DNA of 35,920 nucleotides from Lingula anatina (lineage: Eukaryota; Brachiopoda; Lingulata; Lingulida; Lingulidae), in contig NW_019775565.1 in assembly GCF_001039355.2 (NCBI RefSeq), positions 269,585 to 305,504 on the forward strand. The letters are read 5' to 3'. The notes beneath the pieces were generated by a model. That model saw only the letters and a list, made by a program, of their open reading frames with translations. It was not told the DNA's origin and did not search any database. The translations under genes and the position numbers were made by a program. Positions 13,308 through 24,194 of this stretch are shown here, piece after piece (position 1 is the first letter of the stretch; every line of letters begins with the position of its first letter).

Positions 13308-13884
13308 TTAATTTCTTCACTTATTCATCTAAAAGTTTTATTAACGTAAATGTATTTAATTTTCAGCGTCAGTATGGACCAGGTGGTTCGACCGTGACAA
13401 TGCATCCGGTACCGGAGACTGGGAGCCTTTGTCTGACCAACTGGTAAGAGAGAAATGAAAAATATATACAATTTATATAAATAAACAAAGAAAAGTTTAT
13501 GTTCTTACGATGTAGTCTATAATGCCATTCACTGTACATTTCAAGGTGGGGTATCAATTATTATATATTCATCCAAATTATTTTAGGCCTGTTCTTTTTT
13601 AAAATTCAACCTGAACCATTCAAGGAAACACAGATTTTAACTTTTTTAAAATTAACCAATTATCATTGCAGAAACTGGGCGCAGTCTGCCCTGGTGGAGC
13701 GAACCCCCTTGGGGCGGAATGCCGTGAGAGGGGAACCGCAAATGTTTTTACCCAGTTTTCCGGAAATCCACCCGACAATTTGCTCAGGCGTTGCACAAGT
13801 GCAGGCTTGATCTGCAGAAACGCTGATCAACCAGTTGGGAGAATGTGCAGCGATTACGAGATCCGCTACTCATGCCCTGCCTAG
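11187..13884 (+). CDS. Secreted protein with two tandem mucin/CILP-type WxxW domains
   Basis: Five exons with clean GT-AG borders: 11187-11241, 12413-12489, 12709-12919, 13367-13443 and 13672-13884 (stop TAG), giving 210 residues. Residues 1-18 (MKWFLAALVCFGALAHIQ) form a signal peptide, so the product should be secreted. Domain 1 spans about 20-114 and domain 2 about 116-210. Each opens with W-x-x-W-F-D-R-D followed by SG-x-GDWE, has six or so cysteines, and ends with N-x-DQ...C-x-DYEIRY-x-CP. This is the Mucin2_WxxW pattern (Pfam PF13330) found in CILP and gel-forming mucins. Each domain is encoded by a 77-bp exon plus a 211/213-bp exon with the same phases, so one exon pair was duplicated. 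The protein stops right at the end of domain 2, with no mucin Ser/Thr region. An extracellular matrix, mucus or shell role is plausible but not shown. Confidence 0.88.
13258..13305. repeat. Poly-A tract (48 bp) in WxxW gene intron
   Basis: Forty-eight consecutive A residues, 62 bp upstream of exon 4 of the WxxW gene. It could be the tail of a retroposed sequence on the plus strand, but no target duplication was recognised. Confidence 0.9.
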
Positions 13885-14297
13885 ACTCATCGGACCAATG
13901 GACGGTGGTGCTGTTGGACCTCCATCGGATGGATCTGGATCGACCAGAAAAATTATTCGTTACCGAATTGCCCTTTTTTCGAAATCAGGTCTAACTTTTG
14001 CATGGGTTTCTCATTTGAAACTTTTTTTTGTGGCAAACAGTCTTTAAATGATTAATTTTACACATGCTTTTAACGTTTAAGGTATTAAATTTTCTTAATA
14101 TCTTTGTTTTTCTCCTTTATAGAGGTAGAGTATTCTAAATGAGAATTGTATTTTCGATCAAAAGTAGTTGCAGTCGAGAATTTTAATGCGTCTGTAGTGA
14201 CTTATGCTCTCTGTCCAAGTTTTTCAAAATGGTACCAAACTAAGTATCAACTTCGTAAGAAATTATACATTGTATTTGATAGTTAATCCTCAGCACC

Positions 14298-14303
14298 AAT
14301 AAA
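14298..14303 (+). terminator. Poly(A) signal of the WxxW gene
   Basis: AATAAA occurs 414 bp after the WxxW stop codon. It is the first canonical plus-strand hexamer I noticed downstream and is the likely 3' end signal. Confidence 0.55.
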
Positions 14304-16392
14304 GAATTAAAAAATAACCCCGAACATTTGTTGAGTTTCAACTGTATGGCGTTGGATGCCCGGTAAAACAACATGGGGCATATGTTCTTTTATGCTATTT
14401 TCTTTTATGCTTAATATGTTATATCAACTAAAACATCAAAGTTGCTTTATCCACCACAGTAGATGCTGAACATCAACATAAACGCCAAATTTCATAGCAA
14501 AGAAAAACTTCTCTAAACCTCAATGTGCTGAACATTTTATTTTGAAAATGAATTAATGAATCGGCAAGTTGCCAGATTCTTTCAAGGGCGAACATTAAGA
14601 ACGCAGTATGAAATGAATATGACAAAAACGGAACAAATTTGAAAGGAGCTTCAGCCTCTCACAACCAAAAAACAATCTTCTTTTAAGATTTCACTAATGC
14701 TCCAGTGCCAATAGTACGTTACAATTAAGCGATATCAATGTTAATCTTTTTCCTTTTGGTATACAATAATAACTCAAATAACTCGAATAGTCACATCCTA
14801 TAACGAAATGCAATGAGATAAGGGCTAACACACAGTCTACATTGTTTAAGTAATATGTAATGCTTAAACAGATTGTATGAGTATATATGTTTGATATTTT
14901 ACAGTATGAAGTAAATGAAACAAGCTATATATGATCTTTATATACATAAAATACACGGCTTTGTAGATAAAACAGCTTTGCTGCCTTTTTAGAGTTAACA
15001 TTCAGGCCAATTTGCTGTATTTTTAACATTTTGATGTAAAAAAAAAAAAAAAAACACAGAATTGTTCTTTTTGGCCAGCCTGATTCTATTATCCACAACT
15101 TGCAATTCTGAAACCAACGAAATAGTACCCATCCCTTTCGTTTTAATGGGGATCATACGAGATAGTCAAAAATTTCACGACAATCGTGAAATCTAGCAAG
15201 ATTGAGCGGGCTTTGGGGAAGATCGAGGTCAGAAATAATGGCAGATTAAAAATGCTGAGCGGCAACGAACAAAAGCTAACATGATTCATACACGGAAAGT
15301 TTCTATTTATGCCTTAAGTTCTATAGAAATACCGTTTGTGTGGTAGCATTAATTCACCATGTTTTGCGTGTCATTTGATTTAGTACTGCTTTCAATACGA
15401 CATTCCCTGTGCAATTTTACACTTATCACTAAATAGTTAACCCCGCCTCGAGAAAATTTTCTCACGTTTTATAGTCTCGTATGCATATGAGGATATGCAG
15501 TGCTGAAATCCTCAGGTTTAGGCTATTCGGATGCTTCTCATTGCAAGTGTCACAACCATTCTGATGAGATTTCAAGAAGTGTAATTACTAGCGTAGACAC
15601 CCCACATGTTTCATCTGATATCTTAATTACAAAATACATTGAAAAACTCTTGAAGACACGCATTTGTGCACTGCATACAGATAGCAGATATGCTGGGAAG
15701 TGGGGTGCCATTAACATTACCGCACCTTAAAACTAAAAAGATACAACATAGTTTATCTAAGTAAAAAAATCTTCTTTTCCTAAATTTGGACAAGTTGGGA
15801 AAAAATAAGTTAAAAACAAGTGCTCGAGATCTTAATTCCTCATGCGTTTAGACTTCTGACTTAAAACTGACGTGAATGCCTCTTTAGACTGATAACGAAA
15901 TATAGAGTGTAGTCAGGCCTTTACTTATAGAAACTGCATTCCGTAGCATTAATCATATGCCCCAGTGAGAAGAAATCGCACGGTTCTATCCCGAGGACAA
16001 CAACCAAATGCTAGTTTCTTCAAACTTAAGAGATCCTCCTTTTTTAAACTGAGTTTATAGCGTATACGTAGAACTTTGTCAAATAGGTTGAAGACAAAAA
16101 GGGACTCCAACGAGCTCTAAAATATTATCAACTAATAAGCTTTACACACTGGAGTGAGCGCATATGTCTTAAAAGTTTCAATGGTCATCCCGTATTACTG
16201 TACATGTGAAGACCGTGATGCTGCCTAAATACAGGATTTTAGCGCATTTATCCTTAGAAAACTAGCTTCGTCTTCTATTTAGTTCTTACATTTTCCAAAG
16301 TTTGTGTTGGAACCATTTTCAGAGCTGAAAGCCAGTATCTTCAGTGTCCCTTGTAGTTCCCACAGGCAAACAGTGGGGCAAGACGCAGTCAT
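14304..16392. other. Intergenic region between convergent genes, no gene recognised
   Basis: The region lies between the 3' ends of the plus-strand WxxW gene and the minus-strand TIMP-like gene. An A-run occurs near 15038-15054. The small open frame at 15500-15730 has no recognisable domain. No canonical AATAAA for the minus-strand gene was found close by; a weak GATAAA variant lies near 16246-16251. Confidence 0.55.
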
Positions 16393-17046
16393 CTATCGCA
16401 CCGAACATAACCATGGCACTACGAACGACAGAGTTAGATACAAAAAGTTTCCAAGCACGACATTCAGGTGTCCGGGGGCAGCCGTGCTTGTTATGTAGGG
16501 TTCCTTACATTTAACATTAGCAGTTGCAGTGGGACACATTCTCATTAATGTTTGTTCCCTCCCCGTAGGAAGAGTAACATTGACCAGTCCACACAAATCC
16601 ACGATCTTCTGAAAATTTGCATCGCTTGCTTCGAAAGCTACAGAATTCATAACGTTTAATTCGTGAAATATGTAGGACCCATCCGTATTTTTCTGTAGAC
16701 CAATAATGTATTTTTTACCCTCCGATATTTCAGTCCTGGAACATGAGCTTCGTGGGCTGATCCTATCAATCGTAATATTTTCAGGAAAGTCTCCAGGCTC
16801 TGAGTTTTTGTAGATACAGAAGACGCGAAATCGTGCGTTGGTTTTCTGGGGGGTGTCGGCGTTTTGCGCCGTCTCATTCAGGTCGTAATGTCGGACATCT
16901 TCCCCGTAGACAACGATGTCCACCTTGGACAGAACTTCCGTCATGTCCCACGTCCGGACGTTGCCCGTTACCGAACACGCATCCGAGCACTGGAGAACGG
17001 CACATAGTAGGCCTATCATCAGAAAATCCATCACTACTGACGCCAT
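16393..17046 (-). CDS. Secreted or GPI-anchored NTR/TIMP-like protein
   Basis: An intronless 217-residue ORF. The start is the ATG at 17046 in good context (AAGATGG), with an in-frame TAA nine to eleven bases upstream. Residues 1-23 are a signal peptide ending ...QCSDA, which would leave Cys24 as the mature N-terminus. This recalls the exposed N-terminal cysteine of TIMPs and other netrin-like (NTR) domains. The body has a DIVVYGEV-like strand (43-50), RFRVFC (72-77), SSC (100-102), GKKYIIGL (110-117), and cysteines at 152, 171 and 180. Such spacing suits an NTR/CCDC3-N-like beta-barrel. N-glycosylation sequons are at N57, N90 and N156. The C-terminus has a small-residue stretch (STAAPGHLN) then a hydrophobic segment (196-216) ending in Arg, which suggests a GPI signal or one membrane span. 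The NTR assignment is pattern-based; specific function unknown. The TIMP CxC start is absent, so protease inhibition should not be assumed. Confidence 0.75.
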   Translation of the reverse strand: MASVVMDFLMIGLLCAVLQCSDACSVTGNVRTWDMTEVLSKVDIVVYGEDVRHYDLNETAQNADTPQKTNARFRVFCIYKNSEPGDFPENITIDRISPRSSCSRTEISEGKKYIIGLQKNTDGSYIFHELNVMNSVAFEASDANFQKIVDLCGLVNVTLPTGREQTLMRMCPTATANVKCKEPYITSTAAPGHLNVVLGNFLYLTLSFVVPWLCSVR

Positions 17047-17222
17047 CTTCAAAATTTACGTCCACCACCTCAGGAGCCTTGGTGTCACAACTTTACACTG
17101 ATGCTCAGATGTAGCGATACGTCTTTATGTTGATCCTGTATGCTGTATGATATGGGGCCTACGCGATACTCTGGATAGTATATGCACTTCGAAGGTTATA
17201 ACTCTGCCAGTTGTTTTGAAGG

Positions 17223-17790
17223 TTATTAGAGAGTTTCCGTTGCCGGTGAGATACGCCGGCTAGATTAATACGTCATCGGTTTGTGCGTACTTGTGACGTT
17301 CACCGCATTCATATACCGTCGTCCAATCTAGTCTGCGGAATACAAGCGCTCCTATCTAGCCAGTGAGGAAGATTATTGAAACTAGTTATTAAAGGTTATG
17401 TTTGCTAATTTATATGCCTTATATACTTTTTTTACCATAGTTCAAGTGTATGTTCATGCAAATTTCGACTTTTTAAGAGAGAGGAGGCGCTAATTTTGGT
17501 TTATCAGGCACGTAGTCGGGGGTTGATCTTACTAACCGCCATATTTGTCTGAAAAAATTGCTCTTTTGGGTAATATTGGTCTCCTTTTTCATAAAAAAAG
17601 AATCTTCACCTTGGAAATAGATGGCTAAGGGGTCTTATATTGTTAATTATATTGGAATGAGCGGGGCGGGAAGCGCCAGCATTCCGGGACTTTACCGGAA
17701 CGAGAAAAGAGTAGCGCGTTACTAGATACATTTGCACATACGTAACAATCTAGCCGTCGTATCCCAACTGCACCGGAAACTCTCTAATAA
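17223..17790. mobile_element. 568-bp element with 44-bp terminal inverted repeats (element C)
   Basis: Bases 17223-17266 (beginning TTATTAGAGAGTTTCCG) match the reverse complement of 17747-17790 at 39 of 44 positions, with the outer 17 identical. If the ends are drawn at GAGAGTTTCC, both flanks are TA, as expected for Tc1/mariner-type insertion. The interior (for example the 17732-17998 frame) shows no transposase, so it is non-autonomous. It contains a GC-rich patch with GCGGGAAGCGC near 17666-17677. Its left end is 177 bp upstream of the TIMP-like start codon, so it probably forms part of that gene's upstream region. Confidence 0.65.
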
Positions 17791-19530
17791 TACAAGCCGG
17801 ACCTGCTGGTTATCTTGGGCTTCCTTCTCAATAGAGATTTCACCCTACCTTGGTAGCCCCGTTGGCCCACTTTATACCTGTTTACATACAGAAAGCACCT
17901 GTAGCTGTGACCCGACTCACTGCGCTGTTCTGACCTGGATACAGGCGACAATTAAGGTGATTATGGATAAAATGAGTCACCACCAGGCCTACCTGTAGTT
18001 TGGCGCGTTTTGGAGCCTAACCGTTAGGAAAATAATGTCCTATTATTGAACGATCGATTGGATTGCTACAGGAATAATCTTAATTGCAGTGCCAGTAGGA
18101 TATAAAAAATTGCACAGTCTAGGATATGCGATGGCAAATTGAGTGATTGGTTAGATTAATTTGTAAAGAAAGCCTTTTTTCTCTTCGTTATTTCATTTAC
18201 ACTTTCATTTCCACTTTGTAGACCTTTGAAAAATTTCGTCATTGCCCATAGCCTTCTTATAACGATTATCAATCTAAAACATTTACCATGTGTTACGTAA
18301 GGGTTACAAGATAAAACTTCCAGCGTAATATTTAATAGAAACTATCAAGAAAAGTTTCTTTTTCAATGTTTAAAACATGTGACGCACTAAATTAATATAA
18401 ACAATTCGTCATCTTTCAGATCTAAGTTGAAAAAAAGAGAAAATAAATAGCTCATATAAGCAAAAACAAGTTTTTAATTTGGGGAATCATGGGCAAGTGA
18501 CGGACTTCTGCCATTTTTTTAAAAAAAATTTACTTATATTTTTTCTGCGCTACGTCTTCCAAGCGGCCACCACGTTAAATACCACAAACAGCCAGGCTGG
18601 GTTGGCACATAAAAAAATTAAATAAAAAATACTTTGAAAAAACAATTTCCAGATAAGAATCTTCGTTCCTCCACTTTTATCATTGTACAAGCAGAAAATA
18701 ATGGTATGACGCACGGATGGGTAGATCCAGAATCAGTTATCGAGGAGGGGCGGGGAGCAGGCACTTTTTTTAAATAAAATAATTTGTTGAAGCATGTCGT
18801 TTTATTTTTTAAAATATGTAACAATTCCTTACTTAATAAGATGTCGGTATACTTTATATGATCAAATCCGTGTGGCTCGTTCATAAATTCAAATTGGTTA
18901 TATAATTATGACAGCAAGATGACTAACCTATAAACTACCAAGCAGTACGATTATTAGTATGGGAGTCATGCACATGGAAACACATTTTAAAGTCTCCTTT
19001 GAGAAAATTAGTTCTTACACGAATTGGGTAATAAACAGTCATCTGGATAATGTGTTTGTATACATTGTTTTCAGTTAACAAATAAAGTAAAGTTTGTATT
19101 GTACATTTAAGAGAAAGAAACAAAAATCTAAACGAGTTTCAAGGGGCATTTTCCACCAGTACTGCAGCCCTTTGTCCGTAAACAAGTATCACTGCCTAGT
19201 GCCAAATCATGCATTCAAGAAATTCAGTGTGAAAGTAATTTAATTTCAAAAGAACAAATTTTTTTAAAAATACATTTTTGTTCTGCAGAACTGGGTACAT
19301 GGACAATGAGGCTTCACAGTAGAGACATGACATACCATTGAAAAGAGTTGCATCCCACCAAAGAAGCATGATGAAATAATTGAGATAAATTCAAGATTTA
19401 AAAATGTAAAAAACTATGTCAAACATAGCCATGGGTATTGAGTGGACATCAGCAATGATGACAAGGTCAAATCAGAAGACCAATAACAGGGGAGGAGATA
19501 GCTAAAACTGGAAAATTTAATTAGAATAGG
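17791..19530. other. Intergenic region, no gene recognised
   Basis: AT-rich sequence between element C and the GNB1L 3' end. Frames at 18618-18884 and 18935-19123 (minus) have no recognisable domain or splice context. Confidence 0.55.
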
Positions 19531-19536
19531 TTTATT
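19531..19536 (-). terminator. Candidate poly(A) signal of GNB1L
   Basis: TTTATT on the plus strand is AATAAA on the minus strand, 82 bp past the GNB1L stop codon. Confidence 0.55.
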
Positions 19537-19617
19537 ATATATGACAATTCTTTAAGTTTCTAAAAATTTTAATAAAGCACGATATCACATATATGCAGAC
19601 AGAAAAATCTATTATCA

Positions 19618-20977
19618 TCATTTGTAAACATCCCAAACAGTGATGAGCCTGTCTTTAGAACCAGCAGCAATGGTGTTATCCTTAGAAAAAACTGTACAGT
19701 GAATGGTGGCACTATGATAATTCAGCACTGCTAATGCATTCAATTTCTTCATGCCAAATACTCTTACTTGGTGATCCCAACCTCCTGTAATAAAAATTTT
19801 CCCATCTTCCCTTATAGTCACACTACTGACTCCAGCGTTGGTTACTGATATCTCCTTTACACTTTGTATCTTTAACTCCTCTGAAATTGTCCACACTTGA
19901 ATCTTTGTGTCCACAGATCCTGATATTCCTTTGTTGACTTTAGAATTATAGTCTAAAGCCATCACAGATTCTTCATGCAATGCCAGACTGTGCAGAACAT
20001 CATGGCCACCAATTTGCCATAACGCCAGTGACCCATTTTCAAAGCCACCAATCAAAAGTGTGTCCTTCTCTGACTGACAGGTCGTCAGTTTCAGAGACAT
20101 GCACATTCCCTGAGTTTTCTGTACTTTCATCGTGTGTAATATCTGTAGTGAAGGGATACTAATAACACTGATTTCACCCTGCACAGGAGATGGTACGGCC
20201 AGGATATCTGGATTTTTATTCAGTAAACTTGCTCTACAGAATCCTAATGTTGCACATGGTACCCATCCTGTGAAAGAAATGCATTCGATTAACTGTACGT
20301 TACTATATTGGATTGGTTTATTTTTCCAAGATTAAAAAATCTCTTTTTCTTTTCAAAAGATGATGTTCTCTTTAAAAATATAATAACAATAATATAGACA
20401 CATAAATCAATATTATCAAATTTAAGTAGTATACACCATAAAACAATGTGTGAATTCATGGACAAGAGCATTAGTGTTTAGCCACTGTACTGGTAACTAT
20501 TGATGTATTTTAAAATTTCTTTTAAATTTTAATTATTTATTTGGTTCTCATGTTTTAAAATATCTAAATTGTATTTACACTTCAAGCGTAAAACTTCAAA
20601 CTTTTTGGCTACATATATTTATAAATCTAAATTAATCATTCTATTATCATTATCATTTTACACATCTCACCAAGCTGTCTCCAGTCTTCACCACTGCAAT
20701 CCCACAATACGAGCCTCCCGTCTCTTCCTTGACTAAGCAGTCTCCCGTCTCCAGGGTTGGCTAGCCATAATAGGCTCTCGCCCTTGTGTGCCTCTACAGT
20801 CTTTATGATTCTCTTTGTGGTCCAGTCCCACATCTGAATGGCACCAGTGAGGGTGCCGGAGATGAGCCCCGCTGCGGAAGTTCCCCTGCTCTCCGCAACA
20901 TGGGTAAATGTCAGGCTGGTCACCTCACTGTGGGCACCACGGAGAATGTAGCTGGGATCTGGCGCTGGACGGCTCAT
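19618..20977 (-). CDS. GNB1L: GNB1L, guanine nucleotide-binding protein beta-like 1 (WD repeats)
   Basis: Two coding exons on the minus strand, complement(19618-20267, 20671-20977), join in frame (DWRQL-G-WVPCATLGFCR) to give 318 residues, against about 327 in human. The whole length aligns by eye with human GNB1L. The N-terminus DPSYILRG corresponds to human DPQFVLRG. LLSQGRDGRLVLWD, KGISGSVDTKIQVW, GGWDHQVRVF and the C-terminal AAGSKDRLITVWD also have direct counterparts. It forms a WD40 beta-propeller with blade-ending motifs MWDW, LWDC, LWQI, VWTI, VFGM and VWDV. No catalytic site is expected; the family acts as a scaffold, and in vertebrates it has been linked to stability of PIKK-family kinases. 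The intron (20268-20670) is GT-AG. It is divergent from the ABCA gene, 757 bp away. A tiny upstream ORF (20974-20994) ends overlapping the start codon. Confidence 0.93.
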
Positions 20978-21734
20978 TGGGCTCTAGTATACATGGCATT
21001 AATGGCCTGATCGTGAGTGAGAGAGAAACACTGTTTGTTTAAAGTAAAGTGAGAGAGCATTAAATTAATGCATTAAATTAAAGAAGGCACTCTGCGCCAG
21101 TACTTACATGTTACATTAGTAAATGTAAGAGCAAAAAGCTACTGGTATTTACACTGAACAGTTTTGTGCTTTATGGTACACATGGTTAAGTCTAGCGAGT
21201 TGTTATGATAACGTAATTACATTTATGTTACAATATCCTACAAAACATATTTCATGTGTTTTTTCACAGTGACACACCTGCTAATACAAATTCAAAGGTA
21301 TTACAGTACATCTGTACTCCTCACTATTAGTACAGGCCGTACTACTGCTGGTACTTCCGCGGCTCGACACTCGAGGCCTTAGTTCATGACATCGGTTACG
21401 CTATATTAAGATGTTACTGCCGACCTTTTCATTTAGCTTGTCGCCAACAATTTGAAAGAAGTCACGCGTGTTCACAAATCACATCAAGAACAAGAGTTCA
21501 CAGTGTTTTGACAGCGCCTGTTCTGCTCGCACGTGTAATGTTGCATCGTGTGTAAATGTGCTGTGACGTCATCAATTTATGGGGTTTCAACTTTGAACCT
21601 ACCATAGTAAAGAAAAAGGTTTGACATAAGCGTACTGTTTTGAAATGCAGAATTTCACAATATCAGTGGATATATAAGGGAAGGGTTTGTTTTGCGCAAT
21701 CACATGGTTTGAAAGCAATTGGTCTGGGTCCATC
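20978..21734. promoter_or_regulatory. Shared divergent intergenic region (GNB1L / ABCA)
   Basis: The two start codons point away from each other across 757 bp, so both promoters lie here. The part from about 21350 to 21580 is visibly richer in CpG than its surroundings. It contains an E-box CACGTG at 21530-21535 and a perfect palindromic CRE, TGACGTCA, at 21564-21571. No TATA box is obvious for either gene. Bidirectional use is inferred. Confidence 0.6.
21564..21571. promoter_or_regulatory. CRE (TGACGTCA) palindrome
   Basis: A perfect 8-bp CREB/ATF consensus, 164 bp upstream of the ABCA start codon and 587 bp from the GNB1L start codon. Binding is not shown, only the match. Confidence 0.55.
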
Positions 21735-22553
21735 ATGTCTGGATCAACCTACGTACAACAAATCAAGGCCCTGGTGACCAGGAACATTCTCATCAAGAGA
21801 AGGAACTGGGTCGTTTTTTTCTTGACGGTAGGTAGATCTACTCTCTAGTCTCCCAGAAATGCACTTTCTTAGTGTAATAATTTTCATGTTAAGCAATTGC
21901 TCTTTCTATCAATTGGTAGCTAAGGCGTTTGGATTTTGTAATATTATGTTTTACGTAAACATTGATCCTTTGGGCCTTGAGTCAAGCCAAGGAGGTAGAT
22001 CCTACACGTGAAGGTCAAGATGACCCTGCATGAAGGAGGTACTGTGTACTTTTATGTAGAGACTCTCCCCCGCTTATTATATATTGTTATTATTATTATA
22101 TTTTGCATTCTGTTGCATAAATATAAAGAAAGAATTAAAATAGTTGAAAAAAGAAAAGAGATGCTTGATATGGTTTATGATAATTAAAAATACTGTTCTG
22201 CTTGTTATAGACTTTATTATTATTTTATTATTTTTTTTAGGTGGGGGGGGGGGGGGGAGAAGGGATTATCACTATTACTGGAGGGAGTACTGTGTTCCCC
22301 CCTCCCCAGCATTATTTTATCACAAAAAGGAATTATTTTAATAATAATAATAATAATATTAATGTCTATTTATAGTCTAAAATCCAATGTATGCTAGTTT
22401 AATAGACTTAACAAAAATATAAAATTCACAATTAAAAGGAAAAAAAAACAAACATAGAATGTCTTTTCTTGCAGTTGTTGTTATAACAAAAATTCAGTTA
22501 CTTAGTAGTAAGTGACAAATGATCATTTACTTATTTCAACAATTATTTTATTT

Positions 22554-22596
<43 letters not shown>

Positions 22597-24145
22597 TTTT
22601 TGTGCTTTCTTTCTTCAGGAAATCTTTCTACCAGTGGCTCTAATTGCAGTCACAGCAGTATTTAAGCTTTCTGTGCCAGTAACTCCTTGGCCAGCAATAG
22701 AAAAATTTGATGAAAATCAACTGTTTCAAAACCAGTTCTATCCACCATCCTCAAGATCCATCATGGTTGTCCCTAAGTCCAGTGTTATTCAGGAGATAAT
22801 GAATGATGCCACCAGTTCTCTTAATATCACAGGTATTTGATTTATTTCACATTGTGCTGCTGATGAGCTGATAACTGTGCCTCTTTGTTGATGTTTAGAC
22901 TGCATTCCCAGAAACCCATCGTACTAGCTGGATTAATCTAACTCTGTATGCTTCTCATTTAAGTGCTTTCAGTGTGATCAGCTTAATTGCATGGCACACC
23001 CCCTTTACTAACAAAGGGGTAATTGACTGTTATTGATGACCCCCTAGCAGCTTGAGTAGGCATGCCAGACATTTTAGCTGCTTACACTGAGTGCAGTTTA
23101 GCAAGCATCCCTGCAAAGTTAGATAGGTCCAGCTAGTACGATGGGTTTTTGGGAATGCTCCTTTGGTTTCAGTGCCAAATTTCAGTGCAGGTTGGTCAGT
23201 AGAGGTTTGTAAATTTGGTCATATTGTGGCAACTCTTTCTGCAGTTAGCCAGTAAATCTTGAAACCCTTTTAATATTTCTTTGGCAAAGACTTGATAGTA
23301 CTAGTATTGGTTTAGATTATGACAGAATGCATATGGTTAAAGAATGTCATATTTTGTTTGATGTGGTATTTGTATATTTAGTTTAACGTTTAACTATGTT
23401 TAATTTTGAATAGCTTATATATAAGCAATATTAACTCACAATAAAAAACCCCACAAAATAAACTTATCTACTTGAAATGCTCATTAAATGATTTATTCAT
23501 TAATTGGTAAAAAAGTATGATTCTTCAAAGAATGGAAAGTAGTAAATAATTGTGATCTTTTTAAAACTTTCATAACTGTGTTATTTCTTCAAAGTCAATT
23601 TTATTCTAGCAAACCCTCCATTCCAAATGTTTGATACTGAAAATGATATGATCACAGAATTCCGGGAGAACAGCTCATATTACTCCATTGCTGTTGTGTT
23701 TGAAAATGCAGACCTGTCTAATGGCTCGTACAAGATCCGTGTTGCATACAAAGATACCCCAAGTGATGGAATCGATGAAAGTGAGGATGCAAGAAGTCCA
23801 AGCCCGCCTATTCAGGGACCAGGTAATTAAGATATTTTGCCCAACCACAAAAAAAAGCTATACTGAATGTGAACAGTGTATGTTTATGACACATGTGAAA
23901 CATTGACATAATGCATGTATGTCAGATATAAAACAATGCAGAGCAGAACCGTGTGCATTTTTCGTGGAGAGTGATTAAAAATGGTATAGTAAAAATGAAA
24001 TAAGATGTAAAGTTTTACAATGACTGTGTTAAAGATAAGCTCCCTATTACTTTTATGTTAGTTTTTAATTAATCTTTGTAGTTTTAGTTTTTATATGTAA
24101 GTGTAAACAGCGCTGAGACGCAAGTGTAGTGTGGTTTTAAGAAAT

Positions 24146-24194
<49 letters not shown>

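Noticed and set aside
15500-15730. 76-codon ORF with several Cys and His residues
   Set aside because: The Cys/His spacing does not form a known zinc-finger pattern, and there is no promoter, splice or homology support.
17732-17998. 88-codon plus-strand ORF
   Set aside because: It overlaps the right inverted repeat of element C, has no recognisable domain and is not a transposase.
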